Shown in pieces: positions 1-5,729 of a DNA stretch of 12,384 bases; position 1 is the first letter of the stretch; every line of letters starts with the position of its first letter. Origin of the DNA: Granulosicoccaceae bacterium (GTDB lineage Bacteria; Pseudomonadota; Gammaproteobacteria; Granulosicoccales; Granulosicoccaceae); assembly GCA_023301405.1 (NCBI GenBank), contig JALZUX010000501.1, positions 1 through 12,384 on the forward strand, in the 5' to 3' direction. A program made the position numbers and the translations under genes. Under the pieces are notes generated by a model. That model searched no databases, had not been told where the DNA came from, and saw nothing but the letters and a program-made list of their open reading frames with translations.

Positions 1-240
1 CGGGCCCTGATTGATCAAATTAAACAGCTTCCTGATGAAGCCGATGTCGCGATGATCATCGGCCACAACCCAGGCATGTCGTCCGCTTGCAGCTATTTAA
101 GCAAAGACGCAGACGTACAAATGTCTACATTGGCAATGGTATGCATGGAGCTGGAGGTCGGTGAATGGGGTGATGTGTACCCCGACTGCGCTACGATGCG
201 TTGGTATGACTATCCCAAGAAGCACACTGGCAAACCATAA
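1..240 (+). CDS. sixA: Phosphohistidine phosphatase SixA-like, 3' part only
   Basis: The frame is open from base 1, so the gene begins outside the window; 79 C-terminal residues are visible, about half of a typical SixA. The histidine phosphatase (phosphoglycerate-mutase-like) family is recognised by the GHNPGMSS segment (visible residues 21-28), which contains the second catalytic histidine of the RHG fold and is typical of SixA. It is followed by a short C-terminal part containing the MSTLAMVCMEL strand, as in SixA. The N-terminal RHG motif with the phosphorylated histidine is not in view. SixA proteins are small cytoplasmic enzymes that remove phosphate from phosphohistidine on carrier proteins; in E. 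coli the nitrogen-PTS protein NPr and the ArcB HPt domain have been proposed as substrates. The gene is convergent with the small minus-strand gene ending at 294, with 53 bp between them and no clear terminator. The family call is secure; the exact substrate is not. Confidence 0.85.
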   Translation, partial: RALIDQIKQLPDEADVAMIIGHNPGMSSACSYLSKDADVQMSTLAMVCMELEVGEWGDVYPDCATMRWYDYPKKHTGKP

Positions 241-293
241 GCTAATCACGCCTTCCAAGCTTCAGGGTTACTAACGAACAGGCAACATACTTT

Positions 294-506
294 TTAAACG
301 CCTTCCTTCTCGACTTTTTCAAGCACTACTGTCGGAGAATCACCTTTTCGGTAGTAAATTGGATGGCGTTCCATTTCAGACTGAGCCTGATCACGCAAGG
401 CCTCTGAATCAAACCAACGGTAGGTTTGCCAATCATCACCGAGTAAATGAGATGCTGACATCGTATCCCCGGTGGGCATATTAATTTTAATTCCGTATTT
501 CTTCAT
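294..506 (-). CDS. Small conserved-looking protein of unknown function (70 aa)
   Basis: This is a 70-residue cytoplasmic protein with no signal peptide or membrane segment. It opens with a short beta-like stretch (MKKYGIKINMPTG), then a polar segment rich in Trp, Asp and Arg (LLGDDWQTYRWFDSEALRD), a helix and a YRKGDSPTVVLEKVEKE tail. The pattern resembles small hypothetical proteins common in gammaproteobacteria, but I cannot name a family. The ATG at 504-506 is chosen because the protein-like composition starts there; the frame stays open for 58 more codons upstream, to a leftward-reading TTG-type start near 680, but that part is Cys-rich and looks non-coding. Shine-Dalgarno matching is weak (GAG about 10 nt before the ATG), and it sits in a small hairpin made by GTTTG/CAAAC at 509-520. 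The gene is transcribed divergently from the lipoprotein gene at 705. The gene is probably real; its function is unknown. Confidence 0.6.
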   Translation of the reverse strand: MKKYGIKINMPTGDTMSASHLLGDDWQTYRWFDSEALRDQAQSEMERHPIYYRKGDSPTVVLEKVEKEGV

Positions 507-704
507 CGGTTTGCTCAAACAGGTATAGTTGCGTCGACAGCCGCACATTCTACACCAGCGGGCAGCAATAAGCCGACAGGCGAATAGAAGATCGACTAAA
601 AAGACACTACTGTTTGAAGAAAATCTGCTAATTACTTCTAGCAATGAAAAGTAACCAAACACCAAAATACCATCAAACAATTGAATTATAAGGAATTAGT
701 AATA

Positions 705-1037
705 ATGAGATTATTAGCAATCGCCGCTATATTAATCACCGGCCTATCGGCCTGCACACAAGAAACGCAAAATAAATTTGGCCGCGCCGTACAAAACTGG
801 ACAGGCACCGATGGCGTGCTGGAAGTTTACGCAGGAAACGCCCTAGTTAAACGATTTATGAAGATCGACAAACTATCTACCGCCACCGGTACTAATCGCG
901 ACGTTGATCGCCCTTATCGTTTTGGCTATGGCGTGCTCGACGCTAACTTGAACAACGAAGTCGATGCAGGCGAGCAAAAAGTGTATTTTGAGTTCAGTGA
1001 CTATTCTACTTCTTACATCTTTTTTGAAGATCCATGA
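705..1037 (+). CDS. Small putative outer-membrane lipoprotein, unknown function
   Basis: The protein has 110 residues. The N-terminus is a lipoprotein signal: Met-Arg, a hydrophobic core (LLAIAAILITG), then the lipobox LSAC with the lipidated Cys at residue 17. Residue +2 after Cys is Thr rather than Asp, which by the Lol sorting rule favours the outer membrane. The mature part (about 93 residues) is polar and ends in a short aromatic beta-like stretch (YFEFSDYSTSYIFFEDP). I recognise no domain. The ATG at 705 is preferred to the upstream in-frame TTG at 681: it has an AAGGA Shine-Dalgarno sequence at 690-694, and starting there gives a textbook signal peptide. It is monocistronic, with unrelated genes on either side. 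The lipoprotein call is strong; the role is unknown. Confidence 0.8.
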   Translation: MRLLAIAAILITGLSACTQETQNKFGRAVQNWTGTDGVLEVYAGNALVKRFMKIDKLSTATGTNRDVDRPYRFGYGVLDANLNNEVDAGEQKVYFEFSDYSTSYIFFEDP

Positions 1038-1160
1038 TCACGACGACCGTTGCAGTGACCATTTCAAAGCAACTGACAGTAACCAGACGCGTCAATAAAC
1101 CACAACTTCTAGAGTGAATTGTAAATTAAATCGGCTGCCCTTTTATTTGGTGTGTTTAGC

Positions 1161-1188
1161 TTGATTTTTCATTTCCAACGACTATAAC
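1161..1188 (+). promoter_or_regulatory. Sigma-70-type promoter for the small-RNA candidate
   Basis: A -35 box TTGATT (1161-1166) and a -10 box TATAAC (1183-1188) are separated by 16 bp. Each differs from the consensus (TTGACA, TATAAT) at one or two positions. The predicted transcription start is around 1194-1196, exactly where the first stem-loop of the small-RNA candidate begins. No open reading frame follows closely: the next gene starts at 1375, beyond a strong terminator. Confidence 0.5.
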
Positions 1189-1194
1189 AATGGT

Positions 1195-1263
1195 TGCGTG
1201 GGCTGTTTTCAACGGTCACGTTCTCACCCCCATATCGGGCCCGCACTGCGGGCCCTCTTTTTA
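1195..1263 (+). ncRNA. Candidate trans-acting small RNA (about 70 nt)
   Basis: Three parts typical of an Hfq-type bacterial sRNA follow the promoter in order. First is a 5' stem-loop at 1196-1221: CGTG (1197-1200) pairs with CACG (1217-1220), and after one bulged G, GCTGTT (1202-1207) pairs with AACGGT (1211-1216), allowing two G-U pairs, around a TTC loop. Second is an unpaired, C-rich linker (TCTCACCCCCATATC, 1222-1236). Third is a perfect 8-bp GC terminator hairpin with a T-rich tail (1237-1263). The linker complements purine-rich sites such as GGGGGTGAGA, so it could block Shine-Dalgarno sequences of target mRNAs; that is inference. I do not recognise a named RNA family. Alternatives are a 3'-UTR fragment of the lipoprotein mRNA (stop codon about 160 bp upstream) or a leader/attenuator of the BolA-family gene, which starts about 110 bp downstream. 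There is no plausible coding frame across it. Confidence 0.5.
1237..1263 (+). terminator. Intrinsic terminator
   Basis: GGGCCCGC (1237-1244) pairs perfectly with GCGGGCCC (1248-1255) around a three-base ACT loop, and is followed by TCTTTTTAT. This is a very strong rho-independent terminator on the plus strand. It lies 200 bp past the lipoprotein stop codon and 110 bp before the BolA-family start, so it ends either the small-RNA candidate or a long lipoprotein 3' UTR. The rest of the gene-free stretch from 1038 to 1374 holds only AT-rich sequence and a possible TATACT -10 box for the BolA-family gene at 1340-1345. Confidence 0.85.
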
Positions 1264-1374
1264 TCTGCTGCCAACTCCCGGCAAAGCTAAAAACTTGATT
1301 CTTTCAGCGCTTATTACAGCCTGCTCGAGGCCAAGGCGCTATACTACGCAGAATTAGACTCAGAGACCCCTAAA

Positions 1375-1626
1375 ATGCGAATGGATTTTTACAGCGACCA
1401 AATTGAAAAATCAATTTCCAATGCAAAAGCAGACGTAACCGGCGATGGTAGTAAGTTCGAAGCAACCGTAATCAGCGATAGCTTTTCAGATCTCTCCACA
1501 CTCAAACGCCACAAACTTGTATACGCCGTCCTTGACGAGCACATCAAAACAGGCGCGATCCACGCTCTATCAATCAAAGCGTTCACGCAACAAGAGTGGT
1601 CTGAAAAAGAACAAGCGGCCAACTAA
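1375..1626 (+). CDS. BolA/IbaG-family iron-sulfur-associated protein
   Basis: This 83-residue cytoplasmic protein spans the usual BolA domain with little else. Diagnostic parts are GDGSKFEATVISDSF (residues 23-37), the loop-helix LKRHKLVYAVL (43-53) with the family RH at 45-46, and IHALSIKAFTQQEW (62-75) with the near-invariant His63. BolA-family proteins pair with monothiol glutaredoxins to bind or pass on a [2Fe-2S] cluster, and some act in acid or stationary-phase responses. The GDGS turn and short length suggest the IbaG branch rather than classical BolA. One oddity is that position 27, commonly His just before Phe in this loop, is Lys. In many gammaproteobacteria ibaG sits in an STAS-murA cluster; here it stands alone. 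The ATG at 1375 is used; the ATG at 1381 is equally possible, and no strong Shine-Dalgarno sequence decides between them. Confidence 0.85.
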   Translation: MRMDFYSDQIEKSISNAKADVTGDGSKFEATVISDSFSDLSTLKRHKLVYAVLDEHIKTGAIHALSIKAFTQQEWSEKEQAAN

Positions 1627-1944
1627 CTAAAAAATTACACGCCTGCACGATCTGAAACACTGCCAAAGTGATTCAGTGACTGGCGGATTTGCCCACATAG
1701 ATGTCAATTCAACCACTTATTCCCTGCGCAGGTCGATAACTAATGCAATCATTCCCGATAAGAAAAAACGGCTGATCACCAAGGGCATTCCGCTGGCGAA
1801 GCATTTGGCAAAAAGCCTAGTCAGATCCATTGGTTCGCCACAGATTGGCAAATAACACGCGGCATACAAGGTCGGTTGTTTGGCGGTAATCGTCGTCAAT
1901 AATTACCCTTTTAAATACTTAAGCTCAAACCACACAGAAACCTT
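1627..1944. other. Intergenic region upstream of uup, no gene recognised
   Basis: This 318-bp gap separates the BolA-family gene from uup. No terminator with a T-run is evident after the BolA-family stop. A minus-strand frame (1717-1899) would encode about 60 residues with two short hydrophobic stretches, but it starts with TTG, lacks a convincing Shine-Dalgarno sequence and resembles nothing I know. The AT-rich end (about 1876-1916, with TTGTTT and AATAAT spaced 16 bp) is a weak promoter candidate for uup. Confidence 0.5.
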
Positions 1945-3804
1945 ATGGCTCTAATTAGATTGCGGGACATCAGTCTTGCGTTCGGTCCCGAAGCTTTACT
2001 AGACAAAGCAGAACTCGTCATCGAAGCCGGCGACAAAATCGCTATCCTAGGCCGTAACGGACAAGGAAAATCCACCCTTCTCAAGGTGATCAATAAAGAA
2101 CTGCAAGCAGACAGTGGCGAAATCGAAGTCAGCGCCGGTGTCTCGCTTTCGCGACTGCAACAAGAAGTGCCCGGCGGCGACGACTCACGCAGTGTGTATG
2201 AAGTCGCTGCGTCCGGCCATGACGAAACAACCGCCAAAGCATTGTTGCAGTTATACCGGGAAGGCAGCACCGACATTGACACCACCATAGACATTTGGCG
2301 TGCGTCTGCAGGCATTCAAAGTATTATTGATCGCCTGAACCTGCAACCCGACGCGCTAGTATCAAGCCTTTCCGGTGGCCAGAAAAGACGTGTAATGTTG
2401 GCAAGAGCATTGGTAAGTGAGCCTTCTGTTTTACTAATGGATGAGCCAACCAACCACCTTGATGTCGATTCAGTTGTGTGGCTTGAATCTTTCCTCCAGA
2501 AATTGCCAGTAACGTTGATATTCGTCACCCACGACCGTCAATTGATCAAAAGCCTAGCTAACCGGATCGTTGAAATTGACCGCGGTAAACTGACTAGCTG
2601 GAAGCAAACCTACGAAAGGTATCTTGTCTCTCGAGAGCAGGCAAATGCTGCTCAGGAAACACAAGATAAACTGTTCGATAAAAAACTCAAACAAGAAGAA
2701 GACTGGATAAGGCAAGGGATTAAAGCACGCCGAACCCGCAATGAAGGCCGGGTCAGAGCTCTGAAAAAGTTGCGTGACGAACGCGCACAGCGAAGATCAC
2801 AAATCGGCCAAGTTAACATGCAGGTGCAGTCAAACACCAAATCTGGCCGGATAGTTTTTAAACTCGATGACGTCAACCACACACTGGCCGACAAACAGCT
2901 GATTAAAAACTTTTCCACTACTGTTTTGCGCGGCAATAAAATTGCCATCATAGGCCCTAATGGCAGTGGTAAAACCACGCTTTTAAAAACTATCTTGGGT
3001 GAAATACAACCTGATTCAGGCCAGGTCGAGCGCGGCACCAATTTGGAAATTGCCTATTTCGATCAACTACGAGAGCAACTTGATGATAAACGCAACGCTG
3101 CTGACAACGTTTCTGATGGCGCTGATTTTGTAGAAATTAATGGTGTCCGTAAACACATTATGGGCTACATGCAAGAGTTCTTGTTCAGCCCTGAGCGAGC
3201 ACGAGCACCAATTAAGGCATTATCTGGCGGCGAAAGAAACCGCCTATTACTGGCCAGACTGTTCACCAAACCAGCCAACGTATTAGTACTTGACGAACCC
3301 ACCAATGATCTCGACGTAGAAACCTTAGAACTGCTTGAATACACCGTGCTTGAGTTCACCGGCACCGTATTGATGGTGAGCCACGATCGCGAATTCATCG
3401 ATAACATTGCGACAAGCACAATAGTTCTGGAAGGCAATGGCCAGCTCTCAGAATATGTTGGTGGCTATAGTGACTATCTAAAGCAATCAACCATTGGCAA
3501 AGCACCAAGCGATAAGAAAAGTAAATCGGTAGACAACTCTAAGTCCGCTGGTAAACAAGAAGCAAGCAAAAGTACCGCTAAACTTTCTTATAAACTCAAA
3601 CGTGAACTTGATCTACTGCCAGTTCAGATTGAAAAGCTTGAAGCTAAAAAAGAAAAGCTCGAAGCACAACTTGCAGATCCCTCGACCTATAAGGGAGACG
3701 CCAGTGAGCTGGGTAAATTGCAAGAGAAATACACAGAGCTTGAAAAAGAAATCGCTACTGCCTACCAACGCTGGGACGAACTCGAGAGTATGAATTCCAA
3801 CTGA
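1945..3804 (+). CDS. uup: ABC-F family ATPase Uup
   Basis: The 619-residue cytoplasmic protein has two ABC ATPase domains and no membrane segment, the ABC-F layout. Domain 1 has Walker A GRNGQGKST (36-44), signature LSGGQ (142-146) and Walker B ending in DEPTNHLD (166-173). The charged linker, about 230-295, is rich in Lys, Arg and Glu. Domain 2 has Walker A GPNGSGKTT (337-345), signature LSGGE (426-430) and DEPTNDLD (450-457). A Lys/Ser-rich tether (about 515-545) leads to a C-terminal coiled coil (about 547-615) beginning KLSYKLKREL and ending near RWDELE; this domain separates Uup from EttA, YheS and RbbA-type paralogues. Length matches Uup (E. coli about 635). Uup is linked to ribosome function, and its loss raises precise excision of transposons; the coiled coil binds DNA. 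The start codon ATG has only a weak Shine-Dalgarno sequence. The gene appears monocistronic and is convergent with gpmI. Confidence 0.95.
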   Translation: MALIRLRDISLAFGPEALLDKAELVIEAGDKIAILGRNGQGKSTLLKVINKELQADSGEIEVSAGVSLSRLQQEVPGGDDSRSVYEVAASGHDETTAKALLQLYREGSTDIDTTIDIWRASAGIQSIIDRLNLQPDALVSSLSGGQKRRVMLARALVSEPSVLLMDEPTNHLDVDSVVWLESFLQKLPVTLIFVTHDRQLIKSLANRIVEIDRGKLTSWKQTYERYLVSREQANAAQETQDKLFDKKLKQEEDWIRQGIKARRTRNEGRVRALKKLRDERAQRRSQIGQVNMQVQSNTKSGRIVFKLDDVNHTLADKQLIKNFSTTVLRGNKIAIIGPNGSGKTTLLKTILGEIQPDSGQVERGTNLEIAYFDQLREQLDDKRNAADNVSDGADFVEINGVRKHIMGYMQEFLFSPERARAPIKALSGGERNRLLLARLFTKPANVLVLDEPTNDLDVETLELLEYTVLEFTGTVLMVSHDREFIDNIATSTIVLEGNGQLSEYVGGYSDYLKQSTIGKAPSDKKSKSVDNSKSAGKQEASKSTAKLSYKLKRELDLLPVQIEKLEAKKEKLEAQLADPSTYKGDASELGKLQEKYTELEKEIATAYQRWDELESMNSN

Positions 3805-3816
3805 AGCCATACCACA

Positions 3817-3840
3817 CTGCAGGCTGCCGACAGCCTGCAG
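3817..3840. other. Perfect 10-bp hairpin between convergent uup and gpmI
   Basis: CTGCAGGCTG (3817-3826) and CAGCCTGCAG (3831-3840) form a perfect 10-bp stem with a four-base loop. It lies in the 68-bp gap between the stop codons of uup (plus) and gpmI (minus). No T-run follows on either strand, so it is not a classical intrinsic terminator. It could act as a shared 3'-end stabiliser or weak bidirectional terminator. Confidence 0.6.
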
Positions 3841-3872
3841 ATTGAAGTCACTTCTATCAGCTTTAGCCCTAT

Positions 3873-5417
3873 CTAGTGCGTCTTTTCAGACAATAGCAAA
3901 GACTGGCCTGCCATTGTTGCGGGCTGTTCAAGGCCCATCAACTGCAATACTGTTGGTGCGATCGCTGATAACCCGGCGCCATTGGCAAGATGCCACGGCA
4001 CGATATCCTGCACCATACAAGCCACGGGGAATGTCGTATGTTGCGTGTGAGGCGCACCGGTCACCGGATCGATCAGCATATCGGCATTACCATGATCGGC
4101 GGTTAATATCACCGACATCTCAGTGGCTACTGCGGCAGCTACAAACTCACCTACCACTTCATCGACCACCTCTACAGCACGAATCACCGCATCGCGCACA
4201 CCCGTATGGCCCACCATATCTCCGTTGGCCAGATTCACTACAATAAAACCATACTCCCTAGAATTAATCGCCTCCAGCACACAGTCTCTCACTTCATAAG
4301 CACTCATCTCTGGCTGAAGATCGTAAGTTTCAACTTTGGGTGAGTTCACTAAACCACGCTGTTCGCCTTTGTATGGCGCTTCTTTTCCACCATTAAAAAA
4401 GAAGGTCACGTGCGGATACTTTTCTGTTTCAGCTGAGTGAAACTGCCCGACACTCGCCGTCTCGATCACTTCACCCAAAGTGGTTTCCGGCCGATCTTTA
4501 ACAAACGCGACCGGGCAGTCGAAATCAGGGTGGTAGGTAGTCATGGTCGTTAATGAGATGGGTTTGAAATCACCGCGATCAAAGCTCTTGAAATCACCTT
4601 CGATCAAAGCCGCACTTAATTCCCGGGGACGATCATTGCGGAAATTAAAAAAAACAGCCTGATCACCCGACGCAATAGGCTCAGCGCCTTCAAGCACTAC
4701 CGGCTTTAGAAATTCATCGGTCTGATCGTTATCCCAAGCAGCCCTGATGGCAGATTTTGCATCGGATGCGGACTGTCCTTTGCCATGTACCATTGCATCG
4801 AAAGCAATCTGTACTCGCTCCCAACGATTGTCACGATCCATCGCAAAGTAACGCCCACTGATTGTGGCGATTTGCCCCCCGGCCTCCTTCAAAGCAGCTT
4901 CAACCTCAGCTAAATAAACATCCGCACACTTCGGGGCGGTATCACGACCATCGGTAATCATATGCAGAAGTGGCCTTACCTGATAACGCCCACACATTTT
5001 AATTAACGCCAACACGTGATCAAGGTGGCTATGTACACCGCCATCTGAGACCAGCCCTAAGAGATGTAGGGGCCTATTGGCAGCCGCCGCGACCTTACAA
5101 GCTTTAGTGATCGCTGCATTTTCATAAAATGATTCATCAGCAATGCTGTCGTTAATCACCACTAAATCCTGCCTGAGAATCGTGCCACACCCAATCGTCG
5201 AATGCCCTACTTCAGAATTACCCATTTGCCCGACTGGTAATCCGACAGCCGCTCCGGACGCCTCGAGTACCGTCACGGGGTTAGACGCATATAGGCGATC
5301 GAGATTAGGAGTTTTTGCCAGCGCTACCGCGTTATCAAGACGACTAGGGTTTAGACCCATCCCGTCCATAATAATAAGTAAAGTCGCTCGACGAGGGGCA
5401 GGCTTGGTTTGTGACAT
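3873..5417 (-). CDS. gpmI: 2,3-bisphosphoglycerate-independent phosphoglycerate mutase
   Basis: This enzyme interconverts 3-phosphoglycerate and 2-phosphoglycerate in glycolysis and gluconeogenesis, using Mn2+ and a phosphoserine intermediate. The 514 residues match the usual length. Seen in order: LLIIMDGMG (13-21) with the metal-binding Asp18; GNSEVGHSTIG (66-76) with the nucleophile Ser68; ITDGRDT (154-160); GRYFAMDRDNRWER (188-201); FFNFRNDRPREL (256-267), substrate-binding arginines; NLANGDMVGHTG (395-406); and TADHGNAD (439-446), together with His residues near 457-460, supplying the two-metal site of the alkaline-phosphatase fold. All key residues are intact. The ATG at 5415-5417 is supported by a GGTGA Shine-Dalgarno sequence six bases upstream (complement of 5424-5428). 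A TACAAT -10 candidate lies at 5442-5447 (complement), with a poor -35. It is 312 bp from tatC and probably has its own promoter. Confidence 0.97.
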   Translation of the reverse strand: MSQTKPAPRRATLLIIMDGMGLNPSRLDNAVALAKTPNLDRLYASNPVTVLEASGAAVGLPVGQMGNSEVGHSTIGCGTILRQDLVVINDSIADESFYENAAITKACKVAAAANRPLHLLGLVSDGGVHSHLDHVLALIKMCGRYQVRPLLHMITDGRDTAPKCADVYLAEVEAALKEAGGQIATISGRYFAMDRDNRWERVQIAFDAMVHGKGQSASDAKSAIRAAWDNDQTDEFLKPVVLEGAEPIASGDQAVFFNFRNDRPRELSAALIEGDFKSFDRGDFKPISLTTMTTYHPDFDCPVAFVKDRPETTLGEVIETASVGQFHSAETEKYPHVTFFFNGGKEAPYKGEQRGLVNSPKVETYDLQPEMSAYEVRDCVLEAINSREYGFIVVNLANGDMVGHTGVRDAVIRAVEVVDEVVGEFVAAAVATEMSVILTADHGNADMLIDPVTGAPHTQHTTFPVACMVQDIVPWHLANGAGLSAIAPTVLQLMGLEQPATMAGQSLLLSEKTH

Positions 5418-5729
5418 CTTAGATCACCAATAAAAAATACTATTGTATCGTAATCCGTACGGGCTTCTCTATGCAATTCAGACTGTTGCCAAGTGCAATC
5501 GATCTTGAAGTTGCTGTCTTACACTTTGATCTTAATGACCGCTCTATCGATTGAATTCCTGACAAATTACCAGCCCTCGAGGCTGCGGCCAACTTCGATA
5601 TTCAAAGTACCGAGGATACTCACTTGGCCTGCAAAGAAATCGAAATGAGAGGCCACAACCTTTCTATGCAGCCCTTGTAGCACCCATCAAAAACAAGCGC
5701 TACTAGGCTGCCTTAATAACAAGGCCTCA
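5418..5729. other. Intergenic region between tatC and gpmI
   Basis: This 312-bp stretch holds the probable gpmI promoter near its left end (TACAAT on the minus strand, complement of 5442-5447). At its right end is a weak terminator candidate for the tat operon: GGCCT/AGGCC inverted repeat at 5723-5737, overlapping the tatC stop and followed on the minus strand by a T-rich but interrupted TTGTTATTAA. A second short inverted repeat, GTAGC (5677-5681) and GCTAC (5699-5703), flanks a region that reads TTGTTTTTG on the minus strand. The middle contains a plus-strand reading frame broken by one TGA, listed separately. Confidence 0.45.
5471..5680 (+). pseudogene. Possible remnant reading frame with an internal TGA
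   Basis: An ATG at 5471 opens a frame of 27 codons that stops at TGA (5552-5554), and the same frame then runs 41 more codons to TAG at 5678-5680. The combined peptide would have about 68 residues, with plausible composition (leucine, alanine, Asp/Glu-rich, one Cys), but I recognise no family and see no Shine-Dalgarno sequence. Two open stretches of this length can arise by chance. It may be a decayed gene or nothing; a selenocysteine reading is not supported, as no SECIS-like stem-loop directly follows the TGA. Confidence 0.15.

Noticed and set aside
507..680. Cys-rich N-terminal extension of the 70-residue minus-strand protein
   Set aside because: Composition changes sharply at the ATG at 506 and the upstream part (RWCRMCGCRRNYTC) looks like read-through of non-coding DNA.
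1717..1899. Minus-strand frame of 60 residues with two hydrophobic stretches, possible small membrane protein
   Set aside because: It needs a TTG start, has no convincing Shine-Dalgarno sequence, and the opposite strand is open over much of the same span; nothing recognisable in either.
1945..3804. Possible antibiotic-resistance ABC-F protein instead of Uup
   Set aside because: The C-terminal coiled-coil domain (KLSYKLKREL...) and overall length are those of Uup; known resistance ABC-F proteins have a different linker and usually lack this domain.
5552..5554. TGA as a selenocysteine codon in the 5471-5680 frame
   Set aside because: No SECIS-like stem-loop is apparent just downstream and the peptide resembles no selenoprotein.
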